Shown here: positions 1 to 11,120 of the stretch, one piece after another | Position numbering within the stretch: the stretch's first letter is position 1 | How the letters are laid out: each line of letters opens with the position of its first letter | Origin: Clavaria fumosa | Lineage: Eukaryota > Basidiomycota > Agaricomycetes > Agaricales > Clavariaceae | Direction of reading: 5' to 3' | Assembly: GCA_951802425.1 (NCBI GenBank) | Contig: OX637794.1 | Span: 2,108,001 to 2,172,000 of the forward strand | DNA: 64,000 bases | Program-made: the position numbers and the translations under genes | Notes under the pieces: model-generated | What the model was told of the DNA's origin: nothing | Database searches by the model: none | Seen by the model: the letters and a program-made list of their open reading frames with translations, nothing else

Positions 1-355
1 CTCGGCTCTCTACGCCCCGCTTCCTAAGACTCTGAAGGAGCTCGAGGCGATCACGGAGGCAGACGTCTTGAAGGCGCTCCCTGTCCGCGAGCCGGTACAG
101 TGGCTTCTCCAAGCTCAACTCCCCTACTTGCTGTCTTTCCAAGTATCGGAGGACCAAACTATTCTCAGGTACGCCGTTGATGCGCAATGGAGGTTCGCCG
201 GAGACCCGTCCATCCGCGATGCGGCGAAGGTGCTGAAGAGCGACCTTGACAATTTCGTCCACGTTGTCGAGAAACTCAGCAAAGAGCTTGATGATCAGAA
301 GACGCAATACTTAGTCCTGGATCCCCGCCAGACAGCATCGTCGATTCTCATTTGA
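1..355 (+). CDS. Lipoxygenase, C-terminal end (partial)
   Basis: The reading frame is open from base 2 (SALYAPLPKTLKEL...) to a stop at 353-355, so only the last 117 residues are in the window. The segment looks like the C-terminus of a lipoxygenase: an ALYAPLP element, then a long helix pair, then an ending of the form Y-x-x-L-D-P...S-I-x-I with isoleucine as the last residue. In this family the terminal Ile carboxylate is a metal ligand, and the enzymes add oxygen to polyunsaturated fatty acids such as linoleate. The iron-binding histidines lie upstream, outside the window, so the call rests on C-terminal similarity alone. No splice site is needed within the visible part. Confidence 0.65.
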   Translation, partial: SALYAPLPKTLKELEAITEADVLKALPVREPVQWLLQAQLPYLLSFQVSEDQTILRYAVDAQWRFAGDPSIRDAAKVLKSDLDNFVHVVEKLSKELDDQKTQYLVLDPRQTASSILI

Positions 356-1129
356 TGGGTCGATGAATAGCGACCAGTTGATGGCTTGTTGAAATATGTA
401 CAGTAGTTTGTGTTTGTTCGTGTACTTCTTTGTCCAACTAAGACTCCTGCCCAGTCTCTTTCGTGGTTAAGGGGCTCGCGTCCATCTGGCAGCGCAAGCA
501 AGGTAGGTGTGAGGAAATAGCTCATGTAATGTGGATATGCTCGAAGGCTCGGCAAGAACATTATTGTCGCTACAGTAGACAGAAGACGTTTCTCAACAAA
601 GTCTTAATACTGCACACAATGCACGGTCAGCATCGAAAAGGGGACCGAATAGAGCTGCTCACATCCGTCTCTCCGCGCCATTCGATTGAGGTGTGCGTCG
701 CTTTCGCCTTGTGAGCGGACTTGGCCGCACAGGACATAGGTGATGCGCTGGCCGGTAGCGGTGCCATTGCTATCGACTTCAGCGATGGAGAGTTGCACAG
801 AGGCATGATCCTTAGATGTGATGAGCCGGTCTAATTGATAAATACATCAGACGAAGGGGTTGCTGGTCAATGAAGCGGCACACTTGTTGCTGCGCATTTA
901 CGAGGGACGTAAAGATCTACAAGGACGCCCTACGAGACACACGGCTCTACTTCAGATCCATCGTGCTTTCAGTCAAACAAGCTACGCACCTGGTCGTTTT
1001 CCATTGCTAAAGCTCAGAGAATGGTGCTGAGGACGACGAAGACGAGTGGAAGTAGAGAACTATACAGTTTATCCTAAAATGGGATACGTTATTCGATCAT
1101 TTTTCACGTGACTTTGAGCAGCCCCGCCA
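356..1129. other. Intergenic, no gene recognised
   Basis: This is the 774 bp between the lipoxygenase stop and the aprataxin start. The short open frames on both strands carry no recognisable protein. It presumably holds the lipoxygenase terminator and the aprataxin promoter. Confidence 0.5.
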
Positions 1130-2072
1130 ATGTCCAGCTTGACCGTACTCCGAAGGTATGCGCAGGCCAACCCAGCGACTCTACCTGCCTCTGTGCTTCT
1201 CACTCATACCGAGGCAACGTTGACTATCTTCGACGCGTACTCAAAGTCCATCTTTCACTTCCTCACTCTCCCCCGCCCCAACGCAGCTCCTGCTTCGAAT
1301 CTCAATCTAGCCAACCTCAAGACATTGCTGAGGTCGGATAAAGCACGCGCGAAAGAGCTGCTACTCGCGCTGCGGAAAGATGCTAGCGATGTCGAAGGGA
1401 TGATTCGGCAGGAGATGGACCAACGATTTGGGTACAGGTGGACAATCTGGACTGGCTTCCACGCCGTGCCCTCGATGGAGTACGTTCCCCGCTCTCCTCA
1501 TTGTTATAGCGCTAGTAACGCCTGCTCCAGACATCTACATGTACACGTTATGTCATCGGATTTGTGCGGCACGGCGATGAAGACCAAAAAACACTACAAT
1601 TCTTTCCACCCTAAGCTCGGATTCTTCCTCCATCTCGACCACGTGCTGGAATGGTTTGACGCTGAGCCATCATATTTTTCTACTGTAAGCGGCCCATCCT
1701 CCCCCCTCGCAACATGCCCGGAACGTGACGGGCGTCGCGCAGATGTCCAAACTCAACCCGTCCCAGTACGAGCCTCTCCTAAAAGAACCTCTCACCTGCT
1801 GGCGTTGCGGAACCACCGTAAAGTCAATGCCAACGCTTAAGGAACATCTGCAGAAAGACAGAGAGACGGAAAGTGCAAAGGAGAAAGCCAAGTTTGAGAG
1901 AAAGCGCAAGCTCGAAGAACGAGAGGCGAATATGACTATACAAAAGCCTAACAAAAAGCATGAGGTCGACGCAAGCAATGAAAGCATCCCGGCTGGGCAA
2001 AACGACAAAGACATCGAACGGGACCATAGCCCATCGACTTCGCACGCCCCTGACACTGAAGTTAAGTCGTGA
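1130..2072 (+). CDS. HNT3: Aprataxin-like DNA-adenylate hydrolase (HIT + zinc finger)
   Basis: Exons are 1130-1479, 1531-1684 and 1743-2072, giving 277 residues. Aprataxin removes AMP left on 5' DNA ends after abortive ligation, acting in the nucleus. The HIT domain shows GFHAVPSM followed, across intron 1, by the histidine triad HLHVHVMSSD, then the family segment MKTKKHYNSF. The third exon carries the DNA-binding zinc finger: C-x2-C in CWRCGTTV, then LKEHLQKD, where an acidic residue seems to stand in for the fourth ligand as in Hnt3 proteins. The tail is Lys/Glu-rich and low in complexity. Intron 1 (51 nt) is a multiple of three and would read through if unspliced, but splicing restores PSMEHLHVHV. 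The gene converges on recyclin-1, with 197 bp between the stops. The start is the first ATG giving the conserved N-terminus. Confidence 0.85.
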
Positions 2073-2269
2073 TTGTACTTGCGGGAGTCGAGGCCAAGAG
2101 TCTCCACACACACAACCCGAGTCGGTACCACAAGTGAAAATTGCCATATCTCCTGAGCTGCCACGGACGGCTGCAGTAAGGGCTCACCAACCCGAGAACT
2201 GCAATAGCCGTCGCGTTATGTGCTAATACAATTATAATGTTTCCTCTCCATAATCCCTGCCCAGCCTGC

Positions 2270-5200
2270 TCAGCAGACAGTGCAATCCTCCTTGAAACTA
2301 AGATTGTACATAGTCTTATCGACAACTTTTTCTATTTTCTTCCAATCGGATCTCCGTTGTATGAACTCGTAGATATCCTTGAAAACAGAGCAAATATATG
2401 ACAAGCTGTTACAATATTGTGATGAGACATACCTCCGGTCGATATGCACCTCCGTATCTCGTCACGTCTCTCACAATCTGGGCCAGGTCTTTTGCATCCT
2501 CCACCACGTAAACATGTCCCAGCATTTTGAGGTACGCAAAATCAGTAACAATGCTGGAAACCTGAGAGAATTATTGGATAACCGTGAAAGTGTTAACCAT
2601 AAACAAGGACAACAAGTACCTTCAAAGATGAGAAGAATGCATGATACGCGTTCAAATCGGCGATCAACTGAAAACCGCCAGTCAGGGAAATGATCTGCCT
2701 TTTGATGTGTTTCTGCAGAACACTTGTGGGACAATTGGGAACGTGGCAGCTAAGGCAATAACTTTATTTCACTTACGCGATGAGCCTGATCCCAATCTCC
2801 TGGTAAAAAACTTCCAACACCTCCTTGCTCGTGCTGCCTTTGAGCAATTTACAGTGCATGTCTAGACACTGGATTGCCTGAGTGCATCCTTTGGTTGGTC
2901 CGAGTTCCAGAAGCGCGTCATCCTGGGGGTAGTATTCTCGTGCAGGAGTGCGCGTTATGATGATGTGCTCCACCTGGATGATCCCTCAGCTACAGACCTA
3001 CAGACAAAGGACTGGGCAGGGAGAGAACAGACCTGGTTCATGAGGGCCTGTGTTCCAGCATTCAGTCCTGCAGCGACACAGTCATCCAGTACGTTCTCAA
3101 AACGCTTCTTCTCCCGCATGACGCTGTTCAAGAAATCCGTGCGATCTATATGTGGCGCCTGCAAAAAGAATTAGGCAAAGAGGTGGACGAAAATATGGAG
3201 GGCACGGCGAAACCACCATCTCTCTGTCGAAATACACCTGAACCACAGATTGAATTGTGTCACCGATGTGCACCAACTCGAAGAATTGCATGAGAGGGGC
3301 GACACTAGTAGTTTCCTCATGCTCCGCAGGCTTGTATGAAGTCATTTGTAGTGTGGCTCTAGAGCATAAGGAATTTGACCCTTGCTGGAAAGCTCGAAAT
3401 CTTCAAACTCACTGTGAAAAACCCTTCTCAATGTGCCTGTCTGCGACCGCTCCAAGGAAAAGGATGAACAACTCCTCTATGGTGTCCCGCACGCGCAGGC
3501 CGTAATGGCCCGGATAATTGGCGAACGTTTCGACGCGTTTGAGTGTCTCGCGGTCTGCATGGATGAGCTGAAGAGCAACTTCCAGGGATAAAAAAAGGTC
3601 GAAATTCTTGAAAGTTGCGCTGGGTTTCTCTTGAACCGCAGTCACCGAAGACGATTCTACACTTGCAAGTGAGCTTAAGAGTGTCAAGAGGACAAGCACT
3701 GACCCCGCCTCGGCAAGTTTTCGTCCCCGTCATCCTCGTCGAATATCACGGCAGCTTCCGAGCTTCCTATATCTCGAACATAGCCATTCGTGTTCGCACC
3801 CCCCCACCGTTGCGGGTTCAGCATCGCGATGCCTTGAACTGCACCTCGCCCGCCGGTCGTCAACACGGCTCCGACCGCGCGGGGAACGATTGTTACGGGT
3901 AGCAAGAGAAGGTCAGTGAACGACGCAAGAACGTTCCTCTTCACTTGAGCTGGATTGTGTGACGAAATGAAGCGAGTCGCCGTTGGTCCCAATGCAGGCT
4001 GAGATGACGACTGCGCAGAGGCTGAAGCGGCTAGCTAGTTCAGAGTAGCGATGCATCAGCAGGAGTCAATGTACAGATGAGGGCAGAAAACCTGTTTGTT
4101 CCATTCTCGACAGATGGCGTCGAAGGCTTCCCTGGCGGCCTCTAGCTCCTCGTCCAGGTACTCATCCATGTTGGTCTCAAACATTTTGAACCTGGATATA
4201 AGCACTGTCAACAGGCGGAATTCCAGGGAGCGCAATGCTCACATAACATCTTCTATCTGCGTCCGCTCAAATTTAAGATCTGTGCGCTGTTGTGCGACTT
4301 CAACAACGACGTCGACCACCTTCCACGCTTCCTTGAATGAAGCAGCCGTGGCCATTAAAAATGTCTGCGTTTTCACTTGCCTAACGCGAGTCAGCAAAGA
4401 AGTAACATATTCGCCTATCTATGCTGACATCAGGCGTCTTCAATGATTCAAAAGAATCGCAGATGCGGATGTGACCTACCACTTCGTTTGCAAGTCTCTC
4501 CGCAAACCCGATCAACACCCCACTCTCTGTAGGAAAGACTCTCACGGCCCTGGCGCCATGCTCTCTTATAGCGTCCAAGACGCTCCCCATAAACTCATCC
4601 ATGGCATCGAATTCTAACCTACCATCAGCTTTGATGTTCGCCAATGGATTCCATTTCTCTTGTTCATAGAATATCTCTCGTTTCTCCGCCCATACCTTTC
4701 CCAGTTCCCAATCTTCCCCAGACTGACGATTCCAAACTTCCCAGCTGCTAGAAGCTGCTTCCCGCATAGCGGCTTCATCGGACTTGGAGTCGGCGGCCTC
4801 GAAGGCGGCGAGGAGGTTGGCCTCAAATCTGTCAATGGCTGAGCGAAGAGAACCCGAGAGCAAGCGCCAGGCGGCGACAGGTTGGACATGCGCAGACAGA
4901 AAGCATGAAAGGAGATGGAGAGTTTTGGCCTGTTGTCGAAGAGATGGGTTAGGATCAGGCGACCAGATTTTGGCAAGAGCAGTGAGGACGACATGAGGAG
5001 GGTTTGAGAGTGTGCCCAAAAGGGGCTTTAGGAGCCTGTGAGCACGCATGTACATTGAATGAAAAGTTGGTTTCGAGGGTGACGAGGGCGATAGTAGATT
5101 CGGCTGTGGTGGAGTCACAATAGGTGCCACGTTGGAGCCCCCCACGAACTCGCCCATCTCGTCTGGTGACGTAAGAGCGACGACAGACGAGAAATCGCCA

Positions 5201-5568
5201 AAGCCATCCTCTAAGGTCAAGGTGGGCGGCGAGTTAAGAGCAGCGGTGCGCGTGGACCTTGTGCTTGATACTTCCAACTGGTCCAATACGGTAGAGAGAT
5301 CGTGGGCGGTGACGCCGAGTGCGAGCCATCGTGCTTCCCAGACTTCTTCGCTGCGTGTTAGAGCGGCGGTTGCTCGAGCCGCACGAGAGTAAGAAGGAAA
5401 GTCTGAGATCGGAAGACGCTTAAGGATGCGCAGATGTACGTCAGTCGGTAGACGACCAATCTTGGGCGAGACAAGGAGTGCTTTTGAGCGATCCGACTTG
5501 GGCGCAATACGAGAGCCAGTGTTGGATGCATATAGCCGAATTGGTTCCAATACTGGAAACTTATCCAT
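2270..5568 (-). CDS. RCY1: Recyclin-1-like F-box / Sec10-domain protein
   Basis: There are eleven exons: 5568-4480, 4364-4243, 4191-4092, 4034-3704, 3656-3413, 3358-3214, 3158-3033, 2973-2777, 2722-2620, 2561-2433 and 2377-2270, giving 897 residues. All phases close, and introns are 47-115 nt. The N-terminus has an F-box (GRLPTDVHLRILKRLP). The rest follows the exocyst Sec10 pattern: MFETNMDEYL, TDFLNSVMREKKRFENVL, SLTGGFQLIADLNAYHAF and YEFIQRRSDW. The protein ends CTVC, a CaaX prenylation box, matching yeast Rcy1, which also ends in a CaaX motif and acts in endosome-to-surface recycling. The combination of F-box, Sec10 region and CaaX distinguishes it from exocyst Sec10 itself. The start is the first in-frame ATG; the upstream reading frame has none. 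Intron 1 could use another acceptor. Confidence 0.85.
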
Positions 5569-5887
5569 CGTGCTGACCGCGACTGGGAGACGCGCCGCGG
5601 CACATGATGCATGACGTGTCACGCATGACCGCAGTCATTTGGTACGGTACTGGTTGGATGAGTGTTACTTTACTACATTAAACGTAGTCGAGACATGTGT
5701 GGTTGAAAAGGGTGGAATTTTGTCCTTAGCAGACACGAAAAATATTGAGTGCCGAAAATGAGAAAGCATGGTGTGTGGAGTTAGCTTCATATGTATCATA
5801 GAAGAGTAAACACGGGGAACGATGAAGAATCAGAATCCAGATGATTGAAAGAATCATGGCCGCAAAGGAGAATCGTAGATATTCGCC
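5569..5887. other. Intergenic between two minus-strand genes
   Basis: The 319 bp upstream of recyclin-1 also contain the 3' end of the 5888-8632 gene. I see no other feature. Confidence 0.5.
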
Positions 5888-8632
5888 TCATGTCGTCGTG
5901 ACCGTCTTCTTCTTGTCCTCGTCTGGCACGGTCATTGTAGTTGTCGCTGACGCCGCTGCCAGAGATTGTCGCTGGGAAACCAGAATTGCCATCCAGCCAA
6001 CCATGGTCATCAACAACTGCACCATCCACACCGGGTCTAGCTGGAGCGCCAGCGCGAGGTCCACCGGCGCCGGCGCCTCTACCCGCAGCTCAGGAGGCGG
6101 CAGCACCAGCTGCAGGGTCATGGAGCGGATGGGGTTCCTCCGCGCAGCGGGGGACATCGTCGTCGTCGTCGCACTCTTTGGGGCCGGCAAGGTCCTCATC
6201 CTCAGGAGTTTGTGGGGCGAGGATGGGGAAGATATACCCTTTTTCCCCGTAAACTTGGACGACGGCGGGTTAAGACTGTCTTGAGGCTCAGCCGGCGGGG
6301 GTGTCGGAGGGGGGGTGAGTGGCAGAGAAAGTGCCAGGCCCTCGGGAGAGTCCTTGAGATCAACATCTTCCAGAGATGTCGCTACGCTGGAAGGAGTCAT
6401 GACTGGCGTCACAACTGTCGCAGGCAGAGGTGGATCTGGAAACGGGTCGCCATCTGAGTGGGGTTCAGGGGCTGATGCCAGAGCCGATGCAGGAGGCATA
6501 TACAGTGAAGGTGCATCACGAAATGCATCCTCCAAACATTTAAGCTCGCTCAGAAGATCAGGGATGTGATGTGAAGGAGCATGGGGCGAAGAAGGGACAG
6601 ATTCGGTGAGAACGTTGATCAAGAGCGGAACATCCTCTATACTTGACGAATTTGCATCAAGAGGGTGCAGAAGGGGAGACGATTGTGTGACGCTATCGGT
6701 AGGCTGATTTGACGAAACAACAGATTGCACCAGATCAGTCGTTTTCTCGAGCGAATCCTGACCAGCAGGCTCGAAAAAGGACCAAGGGTTATCCGTGAGC
6801 TGTGTTAAGTGTAGAGCAGGCGTTGCTCCAACGATGGTAATTTCGATGTTTCCTCCGGCATCGGGTGGTTCCACAGTCGCGAGATTGGACTCCTGGTCAG
6901 GAAGGGTGTGTTCGACGTCGCGTTCGACATTGATCACGACCCGCTCGTTGTCGCCCACCTGCATCAGGGAAATGGGTTCTGCGTCGTGAAGGGCACAATC
7001 TTCCCCATTGCCAAGAAGGCCGTCATCTACAAGCGTCCTGTCTCCATCGTGCTCTGAAGCTGAAAAAACGTCGACCGAGGCGGAGTGCGCTGAAGAAAGT
7101 TTAACTGGCTCCCCGAACGGGCTGCATCTCATCTCCTCCTCCTCCTCCTCCTCCTCCTCCTCCTCCTCCTCCCTTTCCATGATCTCTGTCAACCTTATCC
7201 CATCCTTGCTCGCACCCACACAGAACTCAACATCTACAACGGCAGGATCCATGAGCGGAAGCGGAACAACAGCGTCTCGCGGTGCCGTAAAGGGCGAAAG
7301 ATCCAGGTGGTCCGCACCCAGGTCGACTCCGCTCGTGCTAGACTTGTGCCCAGAGACGCGCCCGCTCCCGCTTGACGAGCGCGAGATGCTCTCCGAGCCG
7401 GGCGAGGTGATGTCCTGAGCGTAGGCATTCGCGGGTACGGGGTGCAGGGGCAGCGCCAGTTGCATGGGCCGCGCGCCAATAGGGGGATCTCTGAAGGGTT
7501 CAAGGTCCAGTTCTTGGAAGGTCGACTGCGATTCAAGGAAGGAAGAGAGCGCGAGCTGTTGAATCATGGGAGAGCTAGTCGAGCTCAGGCCCGCGTGCTC
7601 CACATTCTCAGACGAAGGCAGCTTGAACATGCAGAGAAGGTCAGGCTGAGAGTTCTCAGCAGTTATATCGTCAAGCTCCTGGTGTGATCGCAAAGAAGTA
7701 GGGGAGGATGGAGAGGAAACCCGGGCATGTCGAGAAGGAGGTGGCGTGGAGAACGGATTCTGCAAGTCTTCTGTAGAATCGAGGGGCGGGAAATGGAGCG
7801 ACGAAGGGAAAGTAAAGGAGTCCTCCTCAACACGTTGCGAGATATCCGACTTGCTTGATGCCACGCTTTTGATGTCACAGGGCGTGAGACTTCGACCGGG
7901 AATGTCGACGGGACGAGGCTGCTGAGGATCTTGAGTAGGAGAAACAGTCCTCGAAACTACTGGGGTAAATTCCTTCGACCGTGAGAGGTGTGCCATAGAA
8001 TACTCATCGGGGAGAGAGGGAGGCGAATATGGCGGAGAATTGGACAGCAGAGACTCAGCGATTCTCGGTCGGCGGGCCACAAGAACTTGCCCGGTCGAAG
8101 GCGACAACGACGAATCGGAGTCAAGTCGAATAAGATCACTGGCTGGCATCGGCGGCGCCGCCTCCAGCGAGTCCTTGGATCTGCCCAAAGACCCTTCCCA
8201 ACTGTACTCGCCCCACTGGACGACGCCAGTCTCAGGGCTAGTGGCACCCTGCGCCCTGCTCATACCCACATAGCCCATCTCCACGGAGTCTTCGTTCTCG
8301 CTCTCGCTGGTGTCCCGCTCGAGCCCGATCCGCCGTTCGACCTCGGGCAGGAGTTGCCACGCAGACTCCCGCCTGGTCGTCTGGCCGGGTTCCCGTCTGA
8401 CGCGCACGACGCTAGTGAACTTGGAGTTCCGCTCTGCAAGCGCATAAAAATTTCTTCTAGCACGGATGTGCCGCACGAAAAACACCAGTGCGACGAAGAT
8501 GACCACTGAGAGGACTGTCGGAAGGACCACTGCGATGAGTGGCGTCCCAGACGTCTTGGAGACAGCGCGAGTGACCAAGGTCGGCGCTCGTAGAGTTCGA
8601 GCGATCAATGGGTGAGGACTGTAGATGAGCAT
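5888..8632 (-). CDS. Large single-exon membrane protein, Ser/Pro/Glu-rich, function unknown
   Basis: This is one uninterrupted frame of 914 residues. A strong membrane segment lies near residues 31-53 (PLIAVVLPTVLSVVIFVALV). It is followed by a basic stretch (RHIRARR), suggesting an N-out, C-in single-pass protein with a very long disordered cytoplasmic tail. The tail is rich in Ser, Pro and acidic residues. It includes a run of 14 glutamates in a 15-residue acidic stretch, encoded by a GAG/CTC microsatellite at about 7132-7172. A second hydrophobic patch near the C-terminus (WMVQLLMTMVGWMAILV) could be a tail anchor. I do not recognise a family. The layout recalls fungal surface-sensor proteins with a juxtamembrane basic patch, but no WSC or mucin ectodomain is visible, since only about 30 residues precede the membrane segment. 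An upstream exon between 8640 and 8904 could add a signal peptide. I could not establish one. Confidence 0.6.
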   Translation of the reverse strand: MLIYSPHPLIARTLRAPTLVTRAVSKTSGTPLIAVVLPTVLSVVIFVALVFFVRHIRARRNFYALAERNSKFTSVVRVRREPGQTTRRESAWQLLPEVERRIGLERDTSESENEDSVEMGYVGMSRAQGATSPETGVVQWGEYSWEGSLGRSKDSLEAAPPMPASDLIRLDSDSSLSPSTGQVLVARRPRIAESLLSNSPPYSPPSLPDEYSMAHLSRSKEFTPVVSRTVSPTQDPQQPRPVDIPGRSLTPCDIKSVASSKSDISQRVEEDSFTFPSSLHFPPLDSTEDLQNPFSTPPPSRHARVSSPSSPTSLRSHQELDDITAENSQPDLLCMFKLPSSENVEHAGLSSTSSPMIQQLALSSFLESQSTFQELDLEPFRDPPIGARPMQLALPLHPVPANAYAQDITSPGSESISRSSSGSGRVSGHKSSTSGVDLGADHLDLSPFTAPRDAVVPLPLMDPAVVDVEFCVGASKDGIRLTEIMEREEEEEEEEEEEEEMRCSPFGEPVKLSSAHSASVDVFSASEHDGDRTLVDDGLLGNGEDCALHDAEPISLMQVGDNERVVINVERDVEHTLPDQESNLATVEPPDAGGNIEITIVGATPALHLTQLTDNPWSFFEPAGQDSLEKTTDLVQSVVSSNQPTDSVTQSSPLLHPLDANSSSIEDVPLLINVLTESVPSSPHAPSHHIPDLLSELKCLEDAFRDAPSLYMPPASALASAPEPHSDGDPFPDPPLPATVVTPVMTPSSVATSLEDVDLKDSPEGLALSLPLTPPPTPPPAEPQDSLNPPSSKFTGKKGISSPSSPHKLLRMRTLPAPKSATTTTMSPAARRNPIRSMTLQLVLPPPELRVEAPAPVDLALALQLDPVWMVQLLMTMVGWMAILVSQRQSLAAASATTTMTVPDEDKKKTVTTT
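7132..7172. repeat. (CTC)n microsatellite inside a gene
   Basis: About thirteen CTC/TCC triplets in a row encode the poly-glutamate tract of the minus-strand membrane protein. The length is likely to vary between strains. Confidence 0.9.
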
Positions 8633-9336
8633 GAGATGAGATATGGATGCACAGCAGCTAACACAAGTGCCTTCGGACGGGCTGCTCCATTCTCCTAATA
8701 TTCTGCTCGGCGGCGTCAGAGTTAGGACACACGTTGTGAGGCCTGAGGAGCGCAGGCAAAAGACACGAGTGAGACATCAGAACACGAAAGCAAGGAAGAC
8801 GCAAAAAGACATACGGTAGTAACATGTCTGCGCAAGCTGGGACTGAAAGTGTGAGTAGGAAACATCGCGAGTCTACGAGAGGCCGCGTTTTTTAAGAACG
8901 CCATTCGGATGCGACGCTGCGTATCCAGGGTTTGGGAGTGCGTGGGAGCCTCGAGGAGAGGGCGCGGAACACGATGTGACGTTCATTTCGATCTTTGGCA
9001 CTGCCGTATGTTCGACTTGCCGCGGGCTGCGAGTACTGTGCTGTCGGCGACGACTCGGTTCGCGTGTCAGACAAGAGTATTATCTTCAACTGTAGGACAT
9101 CGCACTAACAGAGCCCCGTTCAGTCCGTTCATTGACCGTGCTGACGCGCCGAAGGCTTCGCGTTCCACGTTCTTCCTGCACGTGAGCTTACCAAATCACA
9201 GGGTCCAGACCCAAACTCAAAAACATTGTGCTTCTATTCACCCACTCATGTACATGCACTTAAGCAGATGCTCAACGTAAAATCCCTCCACTTTGGCGAA
9301 AGACGTTTGTCGTCTGGTATTTCGTCAAGGTGATGA
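8633..9336. other. Intergenic, 0.7 kb
   Basis: This separates the start of the membrane-protein gene from the 3' end of the oxidoreductase gene. A short minus-strand frame (8904-8722) with a possible GT-AG intron is visible, but nothing supports it as coding. A CACGTG palindrome sits just downstream at about 9358, inside the oxidoreductase's last exon. Confidence 0.4.
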
Positions 9337-11120
9337 TCACTGAGGTTTGAGCTTTGCCACGTGATCCCGCTCACTGGCCTCGCGGATGGCCCATGTAAGC
9401 TCGTATGTTTTGCATGCGTCTGGAGTTGAACCTATCAGCAAATGTTGACCGTACTTGTAATAACACTCGCCTTCATACGTGCTTAAAATCGCCGTATCAC
9501 TCGCATTCTCCTCGTTGCCCTCTATCAGATCAACCCAATTGGATATCTGGAGGCCCCACCCAGATACTACAACATGAACCAGCGTTTCTGTGACAGCATC
9601 TGACTGACCTCGGAAAAGAACGGATCATCGTCTGCGAATTTCGTCATCTGCTCCAAATCGTCTCCTGGCTTGCGAATGTAAAGCACAGGCTGGACATAGG
9701 GATTCACCAGCCTTTAGATGCACGTCAGAGGGCACATGTGTATGTGGAGATAAATAAATTCTGGCACTTGAGTTGATAGCCATCCGCATACACCTCCAAC
9801 TCGCAGCTGTAGTTCGTACCATGCAAGGCAACAACGTGTGTCAAGCTGCCCACAGCTCCGCTTGCATACTTCCTAATAGTACAAGCCATTAATAGAAATG
9901 CGGAACATCGTATACATGTAACACTCGCCATGTTGCAGCAGTAATGCGCGGGATCCTGTTCTCGGGCGCGATCTTGCTCTCGTCGACCGACATTTTCGAC
10001 AACTTGCCAGCCTTCTCATGCCAGTCGAGAGAGTGGGCAGTGACGGTGGAGATGTCAACTTCGCCACCAAAATAGCGGGAGAGATCGCAGAAGTGTGTGC
10101 CTTGCTCAATAATCGGGCCTGCGCTGGAAGTCGTTGGTCAGGATACGAGAATTGATGCATGGACACCCAGAAGCGAGACACAGACCTCTTAGATTTGTCC
10201 CACCAATCGTGTTTCGTGACGGCCTCGTAAGCACACCCGTATCGAGCAATGGTGCACATCACCGTCAAGTTATTCTCGTTGAGAATTTGTTTTATCATTT
10301 GGACAGCCTTCAGGTATCTGAGCATGTAGCTAAGCAGGTCGAGTCAGTTGATGAATTGTAACAATGGGCATTCCGTACCCAACGGAACAAATCACGCTGC
10401 TGCTGGAGATGTGCTTCGCAACCTTAAAGGCTTCCTCAAGCTCGCTCCTGGGTCCCGTCGCGACCGGCTTCTCCACAAAAAGGGGCGCACCTGGGAAGTG
10501 CTTCAAAATCTGGATCTCGACATCCCGCCCAGGCTGCGTCGTGCCACGGTACATCGGCGGGCTGCCTATGACAAATGCGCATGGGTGGTCCGCAGACGAC
10601 GCATACGCGGCAACGAAGTCATCCAGCGTCTTGAAAATGCGTGTATCCTGGTACGCAGATACAATGAACGAGTCGCGCTTCTTCTGCAGAGCTGCAGCGG
10701 CTCGGTCGACCGCAGGGTCGATGAGCGCAACGATTTTGAGACGTGGACCCAGTTTCCTTTGGGTTTCGTGGGGCGCGGAGTCGGTGTCAAAGACAGTTTA
10801 TATTTTATACATGAAACAGCGACCAACTGACTGTTCGAAGCGGAAGGAATGGTTCCAAGGCCCTTCAGGGGAGCCTAAAGAGAGTTGTCCAACCGCCTGT
10901 CCGAGGCGCGCCTTGACGAGGCCTTCACGCACCAAACATGACATTACCTGCGCCTACAAAAACAACTTTGAAGTCATCAACACCCTGCAGAGCGGACGTT
11001 CTTGAGGTACGAGAATTGAGTCAAAGGTGCAAATAAGTGGCCTCGGTGACGCGAGACTCACTTGTCCATCGGAATGAGTTTGGCCGGGTCGATAGCCTCA
11101 TTCTGACCGGTCAACGTCAT
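9337..11120 (-). CDS. Gfo/Idh/MocA-type NAD(P)-dependent oxidoreductase
   Basis: Ten exons: 11120-11062, 11000-10933, 10874-10832, 10756-10379, 10329-10186, 10123-9929, 9872-9768, 9711-9609, 9546-9471 and 9419-9337, giving 417 residues. The N-terminal Rossmann segment reads FKVVFVGAGNVMFG. The signature FVEKPVATGP (near residue 152) carries the conserved Glu-Lys-Pro of the family. The second domain has GYMLRYL, HDWWDKSK, GPIIEQGTHFCDLSRYFGGE and WKYASGAVGSLTH. Such enzymes oxidise or reduce sugars, inositols or related alcohols; the substrate cannot be told from sequence. Two introns (9873-9928 and 9420-9470) need GC donors, both reading GCGAGTGTTA. Each restores conserved residues (TWKYASG and STYEDACKTYELTW). 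A GT donor is possible for the first, giving Arg for Lys. Confidence 0.85.

Noticed and set aside
8722..8904. Upstream exon for the 914-residue membrane protein
   Set aside because: A GT-AG pair exists, but joining it leads to a stop or an arbitrary frame, and the main frame already has a usable ATG.
10364..11005. 213-residue plus-strand open frame
   Set aside because: Antisense shadow of the oxidoreductase gene, crossing several well-supported introns and exons.
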